From assembly GCA_965200045.1 (NCBI GenBank), contig OZ241330.1:1984001-2048000 (forward strand): a DNA stretch of 64,000 nucleotides, in the 5' to 3' direction. The stretch comes from Bin25 sp026709415 (lineage in GTDB: Bacteria > Bacteroidota > Bacteroidia > Flavobacteriales > Flavobacteriaceae). The notes below the pieces were generated by a model. It made no database searches. It was not told where the DNA came from and saw nothing but the letters and a program-made list of their open reading frames with translations. Position numbers and translations under genes: made by a program. Of the stretch, positions 17,887 to 26,370 are shown piece after piece. The stretch's first letter is position 1, and every line of letters begins with the position of its first letter.

Positions 17887-18791
17887 GCATTATTGACTTG
17901 TGAAGTAAAAGTACTTTCAAATATTTTATCCGCATTGCCTACTTCAAAACCATCTCTTCTGTGTTTTGGTTTTATTTTTTCTTGGGGCAAATGATTGAAT
18001 TCGGGCAAAACTTTTCTTTGTGCAAATTCAACATAACTACCGGCTATTTTACGAGATACTCCGTTTTGAAAATGGGCGAGTACTTTTGAAGCCACTGAAC
18101 TACTTTGCAAGAGCAAACCATCACGACTAGTCTTGATAATACCTCCAGAGTCGTTTAGTTTGATACCTATATCCACTAAAAATTCATTGAATTGACCCAA
18201 TTGATTATAAGGCGTTGGTAGTTCTTGTATGGATATGGTATAGTGATTCAAATAATATCGATTCAGTATCACCCAGGCAGCGTACTCACTTTCTGCTAGA
18301 AGATTTTCATACTCTTCAAGTGAAGGAATATCCCATAATGGAGATTGAAAAAAATGAACCGCTTCTTTAAAATCATCTAAATTCAGTTGATCAATTGGGT
18401 CTGAATGGACTGTGTTGGTATAACGATAAATAATTGATTGCGCTAGATTACTGAGGTCTTTTACTCGAAGTTGACTGATAAAGACTCGAGGTAAATGTTC
18501 CTTTGGTGGACTATACCAAAAGGCATCTAGTTTTTTTGCATTGAATCGATAGAAGTCTCGTTTTTTAAATCCATGATGGAGAAAAATTTTTTCTAACGAA
18601 TTAATCCCAAGGTTCTTGACATCAAGCGTTCTAAAGGCGATATGATCATTGACTATTTGGTGTTTACTTCTAATGATTTGATGTTGAATCATTGCGTTTG
18701 TAATTTTGGAAACTTCAGGAACTCTTTCAGCATATGGCTCAAACAAACCATGGAGTATCCAATCAATGGTTGATGTGTTTTGTAAATTCAT
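17883..18791 (-). CDS. DUF1338 family 2-oxoadipate dioxygenase/decarboxylase-like protein
   Basis: The 302-residue protein matches the DUF1338 family. The N-terminal metal-ligand region NDHIAFRTL is clear, with LEKIFLHHGFKKRDFYRF next and VFISQLRVKDLS following. Characterised members (HglS type) convert 2-oxoadipate to 2-hydroxyglutarate using Fe(II) and O2 in lysine catabolism. A link to the nearby FAD/Fe-S dehydrogenase, which could oxidise 2-hydroxyglutarate, is attractive but only an inference. It is co-transcribed with the rhomboid gene (4-nt overlap). Confidence 0.8.
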   Translation of the reverse strand: MNLQNTSTIDWILHGLFEPYAERVPEVSKITNAMIQHQIIRSKHQIVNDHIAFRTLDVKNLGINSLEKIFLHHGFKKRDFYRFNAKKLDAFWYSPPKEHLPRVFISQLRVKDLSNLAQSIIYRYTNTVHSDPIDQLNLDDFKEAVHFFQSPLWDIPSLEEYENLLAESEYAAWVILNRYYLNHYTISIQELPTPYNQLGQFNEFLVDIGIKLNDSGGIIKTSRDGLLLQSSSVASKVLAHFQNGVSRKIAGSYVEFAQRKVLPEFNHLPQEKIKPKHRRDGFEVGNADKIFESTFTSQVNNA

Positions 18792-18999
18792 TTGAATGAT
18801 GTTAACTTATGGGATTAAAAAACTCTACCAAAACTACAATTCAATTTTAATTCCTTGGTTTAGGTTATAAATGATCCCCCTTTATGGTCCCATGATGTCC
18901 CCTAAAAAGATTGGTTAAAACCATTTTGAATTTAGTACTAATCGTCTTAAATTTGCGCTCGGTAAAACGTTTGATTTTACCTAGGTTCATTGAAATTAT

Positions 19000-19388
19000 G
19001 GGGTCGACTGGTTTTGACAACAGGAATGACTATGACAGTTTGCAAGTCGAGCGATAGAAAATAGCTCGTAAATCATATTTTCTAACCATTAACTGGCGAA
19101 AATAATTACGCTCTAGCTGCCTAGACTCAAGTTAGTTTAAAGCATTACTCGAACGGATCGAGAAGTTAGATGTCTTAGAGAGTAGCCTTGGTTGGCGGCG
19201 ATTCTCCAAAGGCACCAAAAAAAGTCAGCATAGAACAGAGAGGTGCACTTTCTGTTCGAAAGTTTTTGCACTAAGGAAATTAGTTGGAGGTTTCTTGCCA
19301 ATGATTTCTCAAAAATTAAATAGAAACTAAGCTTGTAGAAAACCGATGATCACTTGTTTGGACGCGGGTTCGATTCCCGCCGACTCCA
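19000..19388 (+). ncRNA. ssrA: tmRNA (transfer-messenger RNA)
   Basis: The 5' end GGGGTCGACTGG pairs with the 3' end CGACTCC, and the 3' part carries the T-arm GGGTTCGATTCCCGCC, giving the tRNA-like half. The tag reading frame lies at 19095-19124 and encodes GENNYALAA followed by TAG, the tag form found in Bacteroidota. The RNA frees stalled ribosomes and tags the incomplete protein for proteolysis. The terminal CCA is not fully encoded (the genome reads ACT after CTCC) and would be added after transcription. The 3' end is placed at the discriminator base. Confidence 0.96.
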
Positions 19389-19579
19389 CTTTTTCAACAT
19401 CTATTTCACAGTTGTAGTTGATTTTCAATTCGAGGTTTTACGTCAGGCTATGATTCAAATAACTCTTCGTAGTACACAGCGATTGCTATTATTTTTGAAT
19501 CAAGTGTTCCCGTACCCAACTGAGTTTATTGAATAATCGAGGGGATCAGCTACTCCGCTTTTTATCTTTGTAGCTAGTC

Positions 19580-20464
19580 ATGAAGGGATTTTTCTATTAT
19601 CTTTATTATCCGCCTCTTTATTTAATATCCACATTTCCTGATTGGACGCTTTATCTAGTCTCTCATATTTCTTATTTTCTAGTATACCGGCTTTTTGGCT
19701 ATCGCCGAAAAATAGTGCGAAAAAATCTTGATACAGTATTTCCTGATCTAAGAGATGATGAAAAAAAGAAATTAGAAAAAGCATCTTACAAGAATTTTTG
19801 TGATGTTCTTTTGGAGTCTATTCGACCTTTGGGTCAATCGGTTGAATCGGTCAATAAAAGAATTGAGTATAGAAATCCAGATCTGATGAAAGAGCTTCAA
19901 AACAATCATGAGTTAATGATATTGTTGTCCGGGCATTATGCGGCGTGGGAACTAATTCCAACCGTTTCTAAGTTCAGTCGATGGCCTATTTACCCACTTT
20001 ATGCTCCAATAAGAAATAGTTCCATGGCACAAATTGTTCATAAAATTCGTTCAAAATTTGATTGTGAATTAGTCTCTAGATATGCATTCGCCAAACATAT
20101 CATTTCAAGACAAAAAGATAAGCTAGGGGGAGTTTATGTTTTTATTAATGATCAATCACCTCGCTCCGAAAACAGAGGATTAATGACCCATTTTTTGAAT
20201 CAATGGGTTCCCGTCCACAATGGTGCCGAACGGATTTCAAGAATGATGAATATTCCGGTCGTTTACTTGGCTGTAACAAGAACCAAAAGAGGGTTTTACC
20301 AAGCTGAATTCAAATTGATCACGGATCGTCCAAACCAACTACCGAAGGGCCAAATCACTAAAACCTTTGTTGCATTTCTTGAGCAACAAATTTATTCCGA
20401 TCCGACCCAGTATTTATGGACTCATAACCGATTCAAACATCAAGCAAATCAATCTATTTCTTGA
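19580..20464 (+). CDS. Lipid A biosynthesis acyltransferase (LpxL/HtrB family)
   Basis: The 294-residue protein adds secondary acyl chains to the lipid A precursor or a related lipid at the inner membrane. The catalytic HxxxxD/E motif is visible as LSGHYAAWE. The N-terminal hydrophobic stretch (LYLISTFPDWTLYLVSHISYFLVYRLFGYRR) and RKNLDTVFPDL are family-typical, as are YVFINDQSPR and the ending YLWTHNRFK. Its last 11 nt overlap the convergent phosphosugar mutase gene. Confidence 0.9.
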   Translation: MKGFFYYLYYPPLYLISTFPDWTLYLVSHISYFLVYRLFGYRRKIVRKNLDTVFPDLRDDEKKKLEKASYKNFCDVLLESIRPLGQSVESVNKRIEYRNPDLMKELQNNHELMILLSGHYAAWELIPTVSKFSRWPIYPLYAPIRNSSMAQIVHKIRSKFDCELVSRYAFAKHIISRQKDKLGGVYVFINDQSPRSENRGLMTHFLNQWVPVHNGAERISRMMNIPVVYLAVTRTKRGFYQAEFKLITDRPNQLPKGQITKTFVAFLEQQIYSDPTQYLWTHNRFKHQANQSIS

Positions 20465-21824
20465 TTTGTTTTTGAATTTTATCCACAAGTGCATCCGCTT
20501 TTTCTTGTGTTTGTGCTTCGGTGTAAATCCTAACGATAGGTTCTGTATTTGATTCTCTGATATGAACCCAGCTTTGGTCAAAATCTATTTTCACACCGTC
20601 CGTTAAATCTGGATTCCATTGTTGATACAACTCTTTGATTCTTGAAAGTGCTTTTTCTATGCGTTGTTTTGAAGCCATACTAACCTTGTTCTTAGACATA
20701 TAGTATTGAGGATAGGTTGCTTTCAATGCTGAAACCGTTTTTTTTCGTTCAGCCAATAGACTTAAAAAAAGAGCGGCCCCATTGAGTGCATCTCTACCAT
20801 AATGAAGTTTGGGATAGATGATCCCTCCACTACCCTCTCCCCCTATCACAGCGTTGATTTGTTTCATTTTTTCTACAACAAAAAATTCGCCAACCGATGA
20901 AGTAAAGTATTCACAGCCATATTGATTTGTGATATCTCTTACGGCTCTTGTTGTGGATAGATTAGAAACCGTTGGTCCCTTTTCTTTGCTTAAGACATAA
21001 TCCGTACAAGCGACAATGGTATATTCTTCACCGAAAGGGATGCCCTTTTCATCGATGAATACCAAACGATCCACATCTGGATCAACGGCAATGCCTAAAT
21101 CAGCTTTTGTAGCGATCACCTTTTGGGATAGTTGACTTAAATTTTTTGCCAATGGTTCTGGATCTCTATTGAATTTTCCATCTACTTTCTGATTGATGAT
21201 TTCATATTGAATATCAAAGGCTTTCATTAAAAGTGGAAAAGCCAATGAACCCGTCGAATTAATAGTATCAATCACCACTTTAAACTTTCTTTTTTTGATG
21301 GCTACAGAATTGACTATGTCAAGCGATAAGATTCCTTGAATATGATGATCAATAGCCTCTTTAAATCCAGTCAGTTGACCTAATTCATCAACGGAAGCAA
21401 ACTTGAATTTTCCAGTGGCCGCTATTTTTAAAAGATGTTGTCCAAAACTCTTAGAGATAATCTGCCCTTGTTCATCGAGCATTTTCAATGCATTCCAATG
21501 TCGTTGATTATGACTTGCTGTTAGAATAATACCACCCGATGCGTTAGATTTTAAAACATTGTATTCCACTGTAGGTGTTGTAGACAGCCCCAAGTCGATC
21601 ACATCAATTCCCATGGCCAAAAGATTATGCATCACCAAACCTTGAACCATAGATCCAGAAATCCGACCGTCTCTACCAACCATGACCGATGGTTTTGAAT
21701 GTTTTTCTAAAAGTATCGTTGCATAAGCTGAAGTGAATTTTATGATATCTAATGGGGTTAAATTCTCCCCTGGAACGCCCCCTATTGTTCCTCGAAATCC
21801 TGAAACTGATTTAATTAATGGCAT
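20454..21824 (-). CDS. glmM: Phosphoglucosamine/phosphomannomutase family enzyme
   Basis: The 456-residue enzyme is an alpha-D-phosphohexomutase that moves phosphate between C6 and C1. The active serine loop reads ILTASHNQRHWNALK, the metal-binding loop is DPDVDRLVFID, and the sugar-binding loop is GGEGSGGIIYP. The C-terminal phosphate-binding motif is RESNTEPIVRIYTEA. Glucosamine-6-P to glucosamine-1-P (GlmM), for peptidoglycan and LPS precursors, is the most likely reaction for this Bacteroidota subgroup. A phosphomannomutase or phosphoglucomutase activity is possible. Confidence 0.8.
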   Translation of the reverse strand: MPLIKSVSGFRGTIGGVPGENLTPLDIIKFTSAYATILLEKHSKPSVMVGRDGRISGSMVQGLVMHNLLAMGIDVIDLGLSTTPTVEYNVLKSNASGGIILTASHNQRHWNALKMLDEQGQIISKSFGQHLLKIAATGKFKFASVDELGQLTGFKEAIDHHIQGILSLDIVNSVAIKKRKFKVVIDTINSTGSLAFPLLMKAFDIQYEIINQKVDGKFNRDPEPLAKNLSQLSQKVIATKADLGIAVDPDVDRLVFIDEKGIPFGEEYTIVACTDYVLSKEKGPTVSNLSTTRAVRDITNQYGCEYFTSSVGEFFVVEKMKQINAVIGGEGSGGIIYPKLHYGRDALNGAALFLSLLAERKKTVSALKATYPQYYMSKNKVSMASKQRIEKALSRIKELYQQWNPDLTDGVKIDFDQSWVHIRESNTEPIVRIYTEAQTQEKADALVDKIQKQIKK

Positions 21825-21952
21825 CTAAACTTTTTTTTTTGAAATAAATTGATGAATCTGGTCAAACTAGATAGCTGAACGGGTCGGTCATATTCTGCTT
21901 AATCAAACGATTTTATTTGTTTACTGACGGTGAATAACTCCACAGACCTCAT

Positions 21953-23704
21953 TCAATCCTTTTCCATCATGGGGTTGCCTGATTCATGGTCACCATTTGA
22001 GACAGGCAAAAGATTTATAGCACTCCAACCCAACTCTTTGGAGTCATTCTTCCCTTTCAGATTTCTTTTAGCCACAACGACGACCCAACTTCCATTCGAG
22101 TAATCTCCAACTATGTTTGGTGGCACAAACACATCATCAACAAATCCATACCCTTTTTCATGAACTTTCAGTTTTCCTTCTTTACGAGTAATCCACTCGG
22201 TTTCCATAAAACTTCCAATCTCAGCTTGGTATGTTATAAGTTTCTTTTTGTTTTTTTGAGAGAAACATCTCAGGGCTATCGGGCTGCCCAAAAGCCACTG
22301 GCTTACTTCTTTGAATTTAGAGTAATACAATAAAGCATATTCTGTAGGAGAAATATAAACAGACGCTAAACCTTTTTGGGTGTTATGATGGTCTAAAACT
22401 CCGTGAATCGATAAAAGACAATCAAATCGTTCTCCATCATCTCTCGTTTCTATGGCTAAAACCGAGACGCGATTTTGTTCCCTATTTATTAATAATCGTA
22501 CTGGGGTTCCCGATTCGAATAAGGCACCATCGGGAAAACGCTTCACTGGAACGATGGTGGATTCAGAAGAAGTTTCAGATTTATATGCGAATTTTAGCAT
22601 TTTCTTTCCCGTTTTAAAGTCAAATATCTCAAGAAAATTACCATCATACCACTGGTCTTCAAAGACAACTGATTCTCCCTTTTTTTCATATTGTGATAGG
22701 ATACCCTCTATATTTTCAGGAATTACGGTATTTAAATACCATTCGGATGCCGTATGAGATGTGGTTGAATCAAGGACTCTCCAACCCAACATTTCACGTA
22801 TCGAAATATTTTGCTTTATCGCCCATTTAGCTAGTATCGGTTCCCTCAAGTTCATTGCTAGTTGCCATATATGTTCTAAAACTTTCACAGCAAATTTCTT
22901 TTCGCTAGCAACGCGATAAGCTTTCACATAAGTGGCCAATGCTAACTGCGGCGATTTGATTCGATGACATTGCGCAAGAGCTTGCCATGACCAATAGTCA
23001 TGATACTTCTTTTTAACCACAAATTCAATGTGTTGTTGAGCCTCGTCAAATCGTTCTAACTGGATAAGAATCTGGCCCATACGGTATCGTAGCCAAATCG
23101 GATCAGGAACTTGTGCCTTTGATAAGGTCATATCGATAAATTCCAGAGTGAATTCCAGTATCGAATGATCATAATTTGTTGGATTTTTAGCTACCAACTT
23201 TCCCACAGCAACCGCTAATCGTCCAACGAGTGATGGATAATCTTTATCCGATTCCTTGGACGGATTATTTTGAAAATCCTCTTCTCGGAAACTGTCTATC
23301 CCCATCCATTGAATCATTTTAGGGGTAAAATCAGGGAGGGGTTGTCGTTGGAGCAGTTGCGCTATCATGAGGCTAAATTGAAGATTGGGTTTTTCTAATT
23401 TTAACTTGTCGTACTCATAAAACAGTTTTTTAATGCGGTCATGAACATCCATTAAAACCTTTTCTTCAGAAGGCGGTTGAAGAATAATTTGCTTGAGTTT
23501 ATCATATAAAACCCATGCATATTCATTTTTCAAATGCAAATCATCAGGATACTGACTCATGAATTGTCGCCCTTGTGTTAGAGCATCTTCTATCTGCCCT
23601 GATTTGCGTAAATCTTTAACTTCTTGAAATGGATATGCTGGCATCATCAAAAAAGTTGATGAATCGGCAGTTGATGATGCCATTTGGTTTGACGTGACAG
23701 CCAT
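21953..23704 (-). CDS. TPR-like protein with predicted C-terminal OB/cold-shock-type domains
   Basis: The 583-residue protein has no confident family name from reading alone. Residues about 25-330 are helical with TPR-like pairs (RKSGQIEDALTQGRQFMSQYPDD, IWLRYRMGQILIQLERFDEAQQHIEFV, YWSWQALAQCHRI). Residues about 380-570 are beta-rich. The last part, KLKVHEKGYGFVDDVFVPPNIVG followed by GSWVVVVAKRNLKGKNDSKELGWSAIN, looks like a cold-shock/S1-type OB fold. I infer a cytoplasmic scaffold that may bind RNA or nucleic acid. It has its own transcription unit. Its neighbours (phosphosugar mutase downstream, a 54-residue gene upstream) give no clear functional hint. Confidence 0.5.
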   Translation of the reverse strand: MAVTSNQMASSTADSSTFLMMPAYPFQEVKDLRKSGQIEDALTQGRQFMSQYPDDLHLKNEYAWVLYDKLKQIILQPPSEEKVLMDVHDRIKKLFYEYDKLKLEKPNLQFSLMIAQLLQRQPLPDFTPKMIQWMGIDSFREEDFQNNPSKESDKDYPSLVGRLAVAVGKLVAKNPTNYDHSILEFTLEFIDMTLSKAQVPDPIWLRYRMGQILIQLERFDEAQQHIEFVVKKKYHDYWSWQALAQCHRIKSPQLALATYVKAYRVASEKKFAVKVLEHIWQLAMNLREPILAKWAIKQNISIREMLGWRVLDSTTSHTASEWYLNTVIPENIEGILSQYEKKGESVVFEDQWYDGNFLEIFDFKTGKKMLKFAYKSETSSESTIVPVKRFPDGALFESGTPVRLLINREQNRVSVLAIETRDDGERFDCLLSIHGVLDHHNTQKGLASVYISPTEYALLYYSKFKEVSQWLLGSPIALRCFSQKNKKKLITYQAEIGSFMETEWITRKEGKLKVHEKGYGFVDDVFVPPNIVGDYSNGSWVVVVAKRNLKGKNDSKELGWSAINLLPVSNGDHESGNPMMEKD

Positions 23705-23798
23705 ACAGTTGACTTCTCAACAAATTGATGAAGAACTAACGAGTTGAACATCGCAAAACTATACATCACCATTTTCGGGAAACTCAATGTTTGTTCTT

Positions 23799-23963
23799 TT
23801 ATATCCAAGAAGTATACTTGTCTATAGCTTCCTCTGCAAGCTTTCTATACTCGACATCCGATTTCCCAATTAGAGATATCACATCATCGATTGACATTTC
23901 TCTTGACTCATGAAAAAAAGGTTCCTTATTTTGCTCCTTTATTCTTCTCAATATAGAAAGCAT
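23799..23963 (-). CDS. Small hypothetical protein, 54 residues
   Basis: An ATG-started frame encodes a soluble, charged, helix-prone protein beginning MLSILRRIKEQNKEPFF and ending EEAIDKYTSWI. It lies alone between the TPR/OB gene and the acpH-like gene in an otherwise empty spacer. Its normal codon use and amino acid balance support it being real. I do not recognise a family. Confidence 0.45.
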   Translation of the reverse strand: MLSILRRIKEQNKEPFFHESREMSIDDVISLIGKSDVEYRKLAEEAIDKYTSWI

Positions 23964-24080
23964 GTTGACATTCAGAATTTGATACTGAACTGCAAGTATA
24001 ATGTTTTATGAAATAAGTGAAAGTTCATCTCAAAAAAGTGATATGCTCACATATCGTTTGATGAAAACAAATCATTTGAA

Positions 24081-24656
24081 ATGAATTTTTTAGCACACAT
24101 CTACCTATCAGGTGATGATCAAATGATTGGTCTCGCCAATTTGGTGGCCGATAAAATCAAAGGCAAACAATACCTAAAATACAAACCAAAAATCCAAAAA
24201 GGCATACTCTTACACCGACAAATTGACCATTATGCGGATTCAAACCCTTTGTTTTGTATCATAGCCAATAAGCTCTTTCCAAACTACCGTCACTACAGTC
24301 GTGTTATTGTCGATATGTATTTTGACCATTTTCTCTCAAATCATTGGAACAACTATAGTAAAAAATCGCTTCACAACTATTCCAAAGAGTTTTATGCTTT
24401 TGCTTTGCAACATCAACGCCTCTTTCCCAACAAAATTCAATTTTTTATTCAACGGCTCGTTCGGTACAATTGGCTCATGAAGTATCAAGATTTAGAAGAC
24501 TTACATAAGATACTTTGGCAAATGGAACAACGATTAACATATCCTTGTCCGATTAGTGAAAGTATTCATGATTTAAAAACAAATTATGACTATTTTGAAA
24601 AATTGTTTTTAGCCTTTTTCGAACAAATAAACAAACACTTGAAATATAATTCATAA
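24081..24656 (+). CDS. Acyl carrier protein phosphodiesterase family (AcpH, DUF479)
   Basis: The 191-residue protein matches the AcpH/DUF479 family, related to HD-type hydrolases. It opens with MNFLAHIYLSGDD and continues with NLVADKIKGKQY, GILLHRQIDHYADSNP and VIVDMYFDHFLSNHW, the histidine/aspartate motifs of the family. E. coli AcpH removes the phosphopantetheine arm from acyl carrier protein. The length is normal. It heads a run of same-strand genes, with only 4 nt to ggt. Confidence 0.85.
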   Translation: MNFLAHIYLSGDDQMIGLANLVADKIKGKQYLKYKPKIQKGILLHRQIDHYADSNPLFCIIANKLFPNYRHYSRVIVDMYFDHFLSNHWNNYSKKSLHNYSKEFYAFALQHQRLFPNKIQFFIQRLVRYNWLMKYQDLEDLHKILWQMEQRLTYPCPISESIHDLKTNYDYFEKLFLAFFEQINKHLKYNS

Positions 24657-24660
24657 ATAA

Positions 24661-26343
24661 TTGATAAATAAAATATTAAAATCGATAGTATACGGCCTTT
24701 TATTGTGTTTCATAACACTTCATTGCAATCACCATAAACCAGCAACTGCCGCTGTCGTTTCAGCTCGAAAAGAAGCTTCCAAAATAGGGATTGACATCAT
24801 CAAGCAAGGAGGAAATGCTTTTGATGCCGCCGTAGCTGTCGGATTTGCATTGACGGTATGCTATCCTTTTGCTGGAAATATTGCTGGTGGGGGATTTATG
24901 GTTTACCGAACTCACGAAGGAGAAATCGGAAGTTTGGATTATCGAGAAAAAGCCCCTCTGTTAGCTCATCGAGATATGTTTTTGGACTCTCTTGGAAAGA
25001 GCATGCCCCATCTTTCACGAATCGGAGGGCTGGCCAGTGGTGTCCCAGGATCCGTTGCTGGAATGGTAGAAATGCATCAGAAATTTGGCTCTTTACCTTG
25101 GGAGGTTGTTTTGCAACCAGCCATTGACTTAGCGCAAAAGGGCTTTCGAGTGACTAGAAAGCAAGCTAGTACGCTTCGTCGTCACCGAAAAATCATCATA
25201 GAAGTTAATGGTGAACACTCTTTGTATAGCCAGAAACACAAACATAGAAAACGCATCAAAAACCCTGAACTAGCCAAGACACTAGAAATCATTCAAAAAA
25301 ATGGTCATGATGGATTTTACAAAGGAGAAGTGGCCGAAAAATTAATACAAAAAGTCCAAGAAACTGGGGGCATCATCACTCAAGAAGATTTTGATTTATA
25401 TCGGGCTATTTGGAGAGATCCCATCGAATTTGATTATAATGATTTGACGATTTATTCCATGGGACCACCATCATCAGGCGGTATTTGCATCGGGCAAATA
25501 CTGAAAATGGCCGAACCGCACCCTTTAGATCAATTCGGACATAATTCACTGAAAAGCATTCAAGTTTTGGTAGAAGCTCAGCGACGATCCTTTGCCGATC
25601 GCTCCCATTTTTTAGGTGATGGAGATTTTGTATCCATCCCTATGGATAGTTTATTAGATGATAACTATCTCTCTGATCGAATGCGTTCGATGGACTTTGA
25701 AAAGGCAACCAAATCCGAAGATATATTGCCGGGTGTATTATCTGAAAGAGAAAATTTCAATACCACTCATTATTCCATTATTGACCCCCGAGGAAATGCC
25801 GTAGCCGTGACAACGACACTCAATGGAGCTTACGGTTCTAAAGTCTATGTGGAAGAATTAGGCACCTTTTTAAACAATGAAATGGATGATTTTGTTTCGA
25901 ACCCTGGTGAGCCCAATATGTTCGGTATGCTAGGTGGTCAAGCCAATGCGATTGAACCTCAAAAACGTATGCTTAGCTCGATGACACCGACCATTGTTGA
26001 AAAAAATGGACAATTGGCTTTGATAGTTGGTACCCCGGGAGGCCCCACCATTATTACATCGGTAGTCCAAACGATTCTAAATGTGTTTGAATATGAGATG
26101 AGTGCACAAGAAGCTGTTGAAGCCCCTCGATTCCACCATCAATGGTATCCAGATGTAATCGTTATGGAACCAGATTTATTTGAACCTCAACTCATTGATT
26201 CGCTCATAGAAAAACAATATAATGTCAGTGAAGAGTATACTAGGATTATGGGAAGAGTCGATGCCATTAAAGTCGATAGTTTGGGAACGATTTCAACGGG
26301 AGCAGATCCACGGGGTGATGATTATGCTGCCATTTTAAGATAA
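24661..26343 (+). CDS. ggt: Gamma-glutamyltransferase, lipoprotein form
   Basis: This exported enzyme cleaves glutathione and other gamma-glutamyl peptides. The 560-residue precursor starts with TTG and has a lipoprotein signal ending ITLHC, so it should be membrane-anchored. It self-cleaves before the catalytic threonine of TTHYS (Thr about 368), splitting into large and small chains. Also visible are FDAAVAVGFALTVCYP, GGGFMVYR, the lid-region sequence FLNNEMDDF and GTPGGPTIITSV. Its length is usual for the family. It lies between acpH-like and uvrA with short gaps. Confidence 0.93.
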   Translation: MINKILKSIVYGLLLCFITLHCNHHKPATAAVVSARKEASKIGIDIIKQGGNAFDAAVAVGFALTVCYPFAGNIAGGGFMVYRTHEGEIGSLDYREKAPLLAHRDMFLDSLGKSMPHLSRIGGLASGVPGSVAGMVEMHQKFGSLPWEVVLQPAIDLAQKGFRVTRKQASTLRRHRKIIIEVNGEHSLYSQKHKHRKRIKNPELAKTLEIIQKNGHDGFYKGEVAEKLIQKVQETGGIITQEDFDLYRAIWRDPIEFDYNDLTIYSMGPPSSGGICIGQILKMAEPHPLDQFGHNSLKSIQVLVEAQRRSFADRSHFLGDGDFVSIPMDSLLDDNYLSDRMRSMDFEKATKSEDILPGVLSERENFNTTHYSIIDPRGNAVAVTTTLNGAYGSKVYVEELGTFLNNEMDDFVSNPGEPNMFGMLGGQANAIEPQKRMLSSMTPTIVEKNGQLALIVGTPGGPTIITSVVQTILNVFEYEMSAQEAVEAPRFHHQWYPDVIVMEPDLFEPQLIDSLIEKQYNVSEEYTRIMGRVDAIKVDSLGTISTGADPRGDDYAAILR

Positions 26344-26370
26344 CCAACGACTTTCTATTTTGATTAAACG

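Noticed and set aside
19354..19388. A separate tRNA gene suggested by the T-arm GGTTCGATTCCCGCC
   Set aside because: It is the 3' half of tmRNA; no anticodon arm precedes it and the 5' partner is at 19000.
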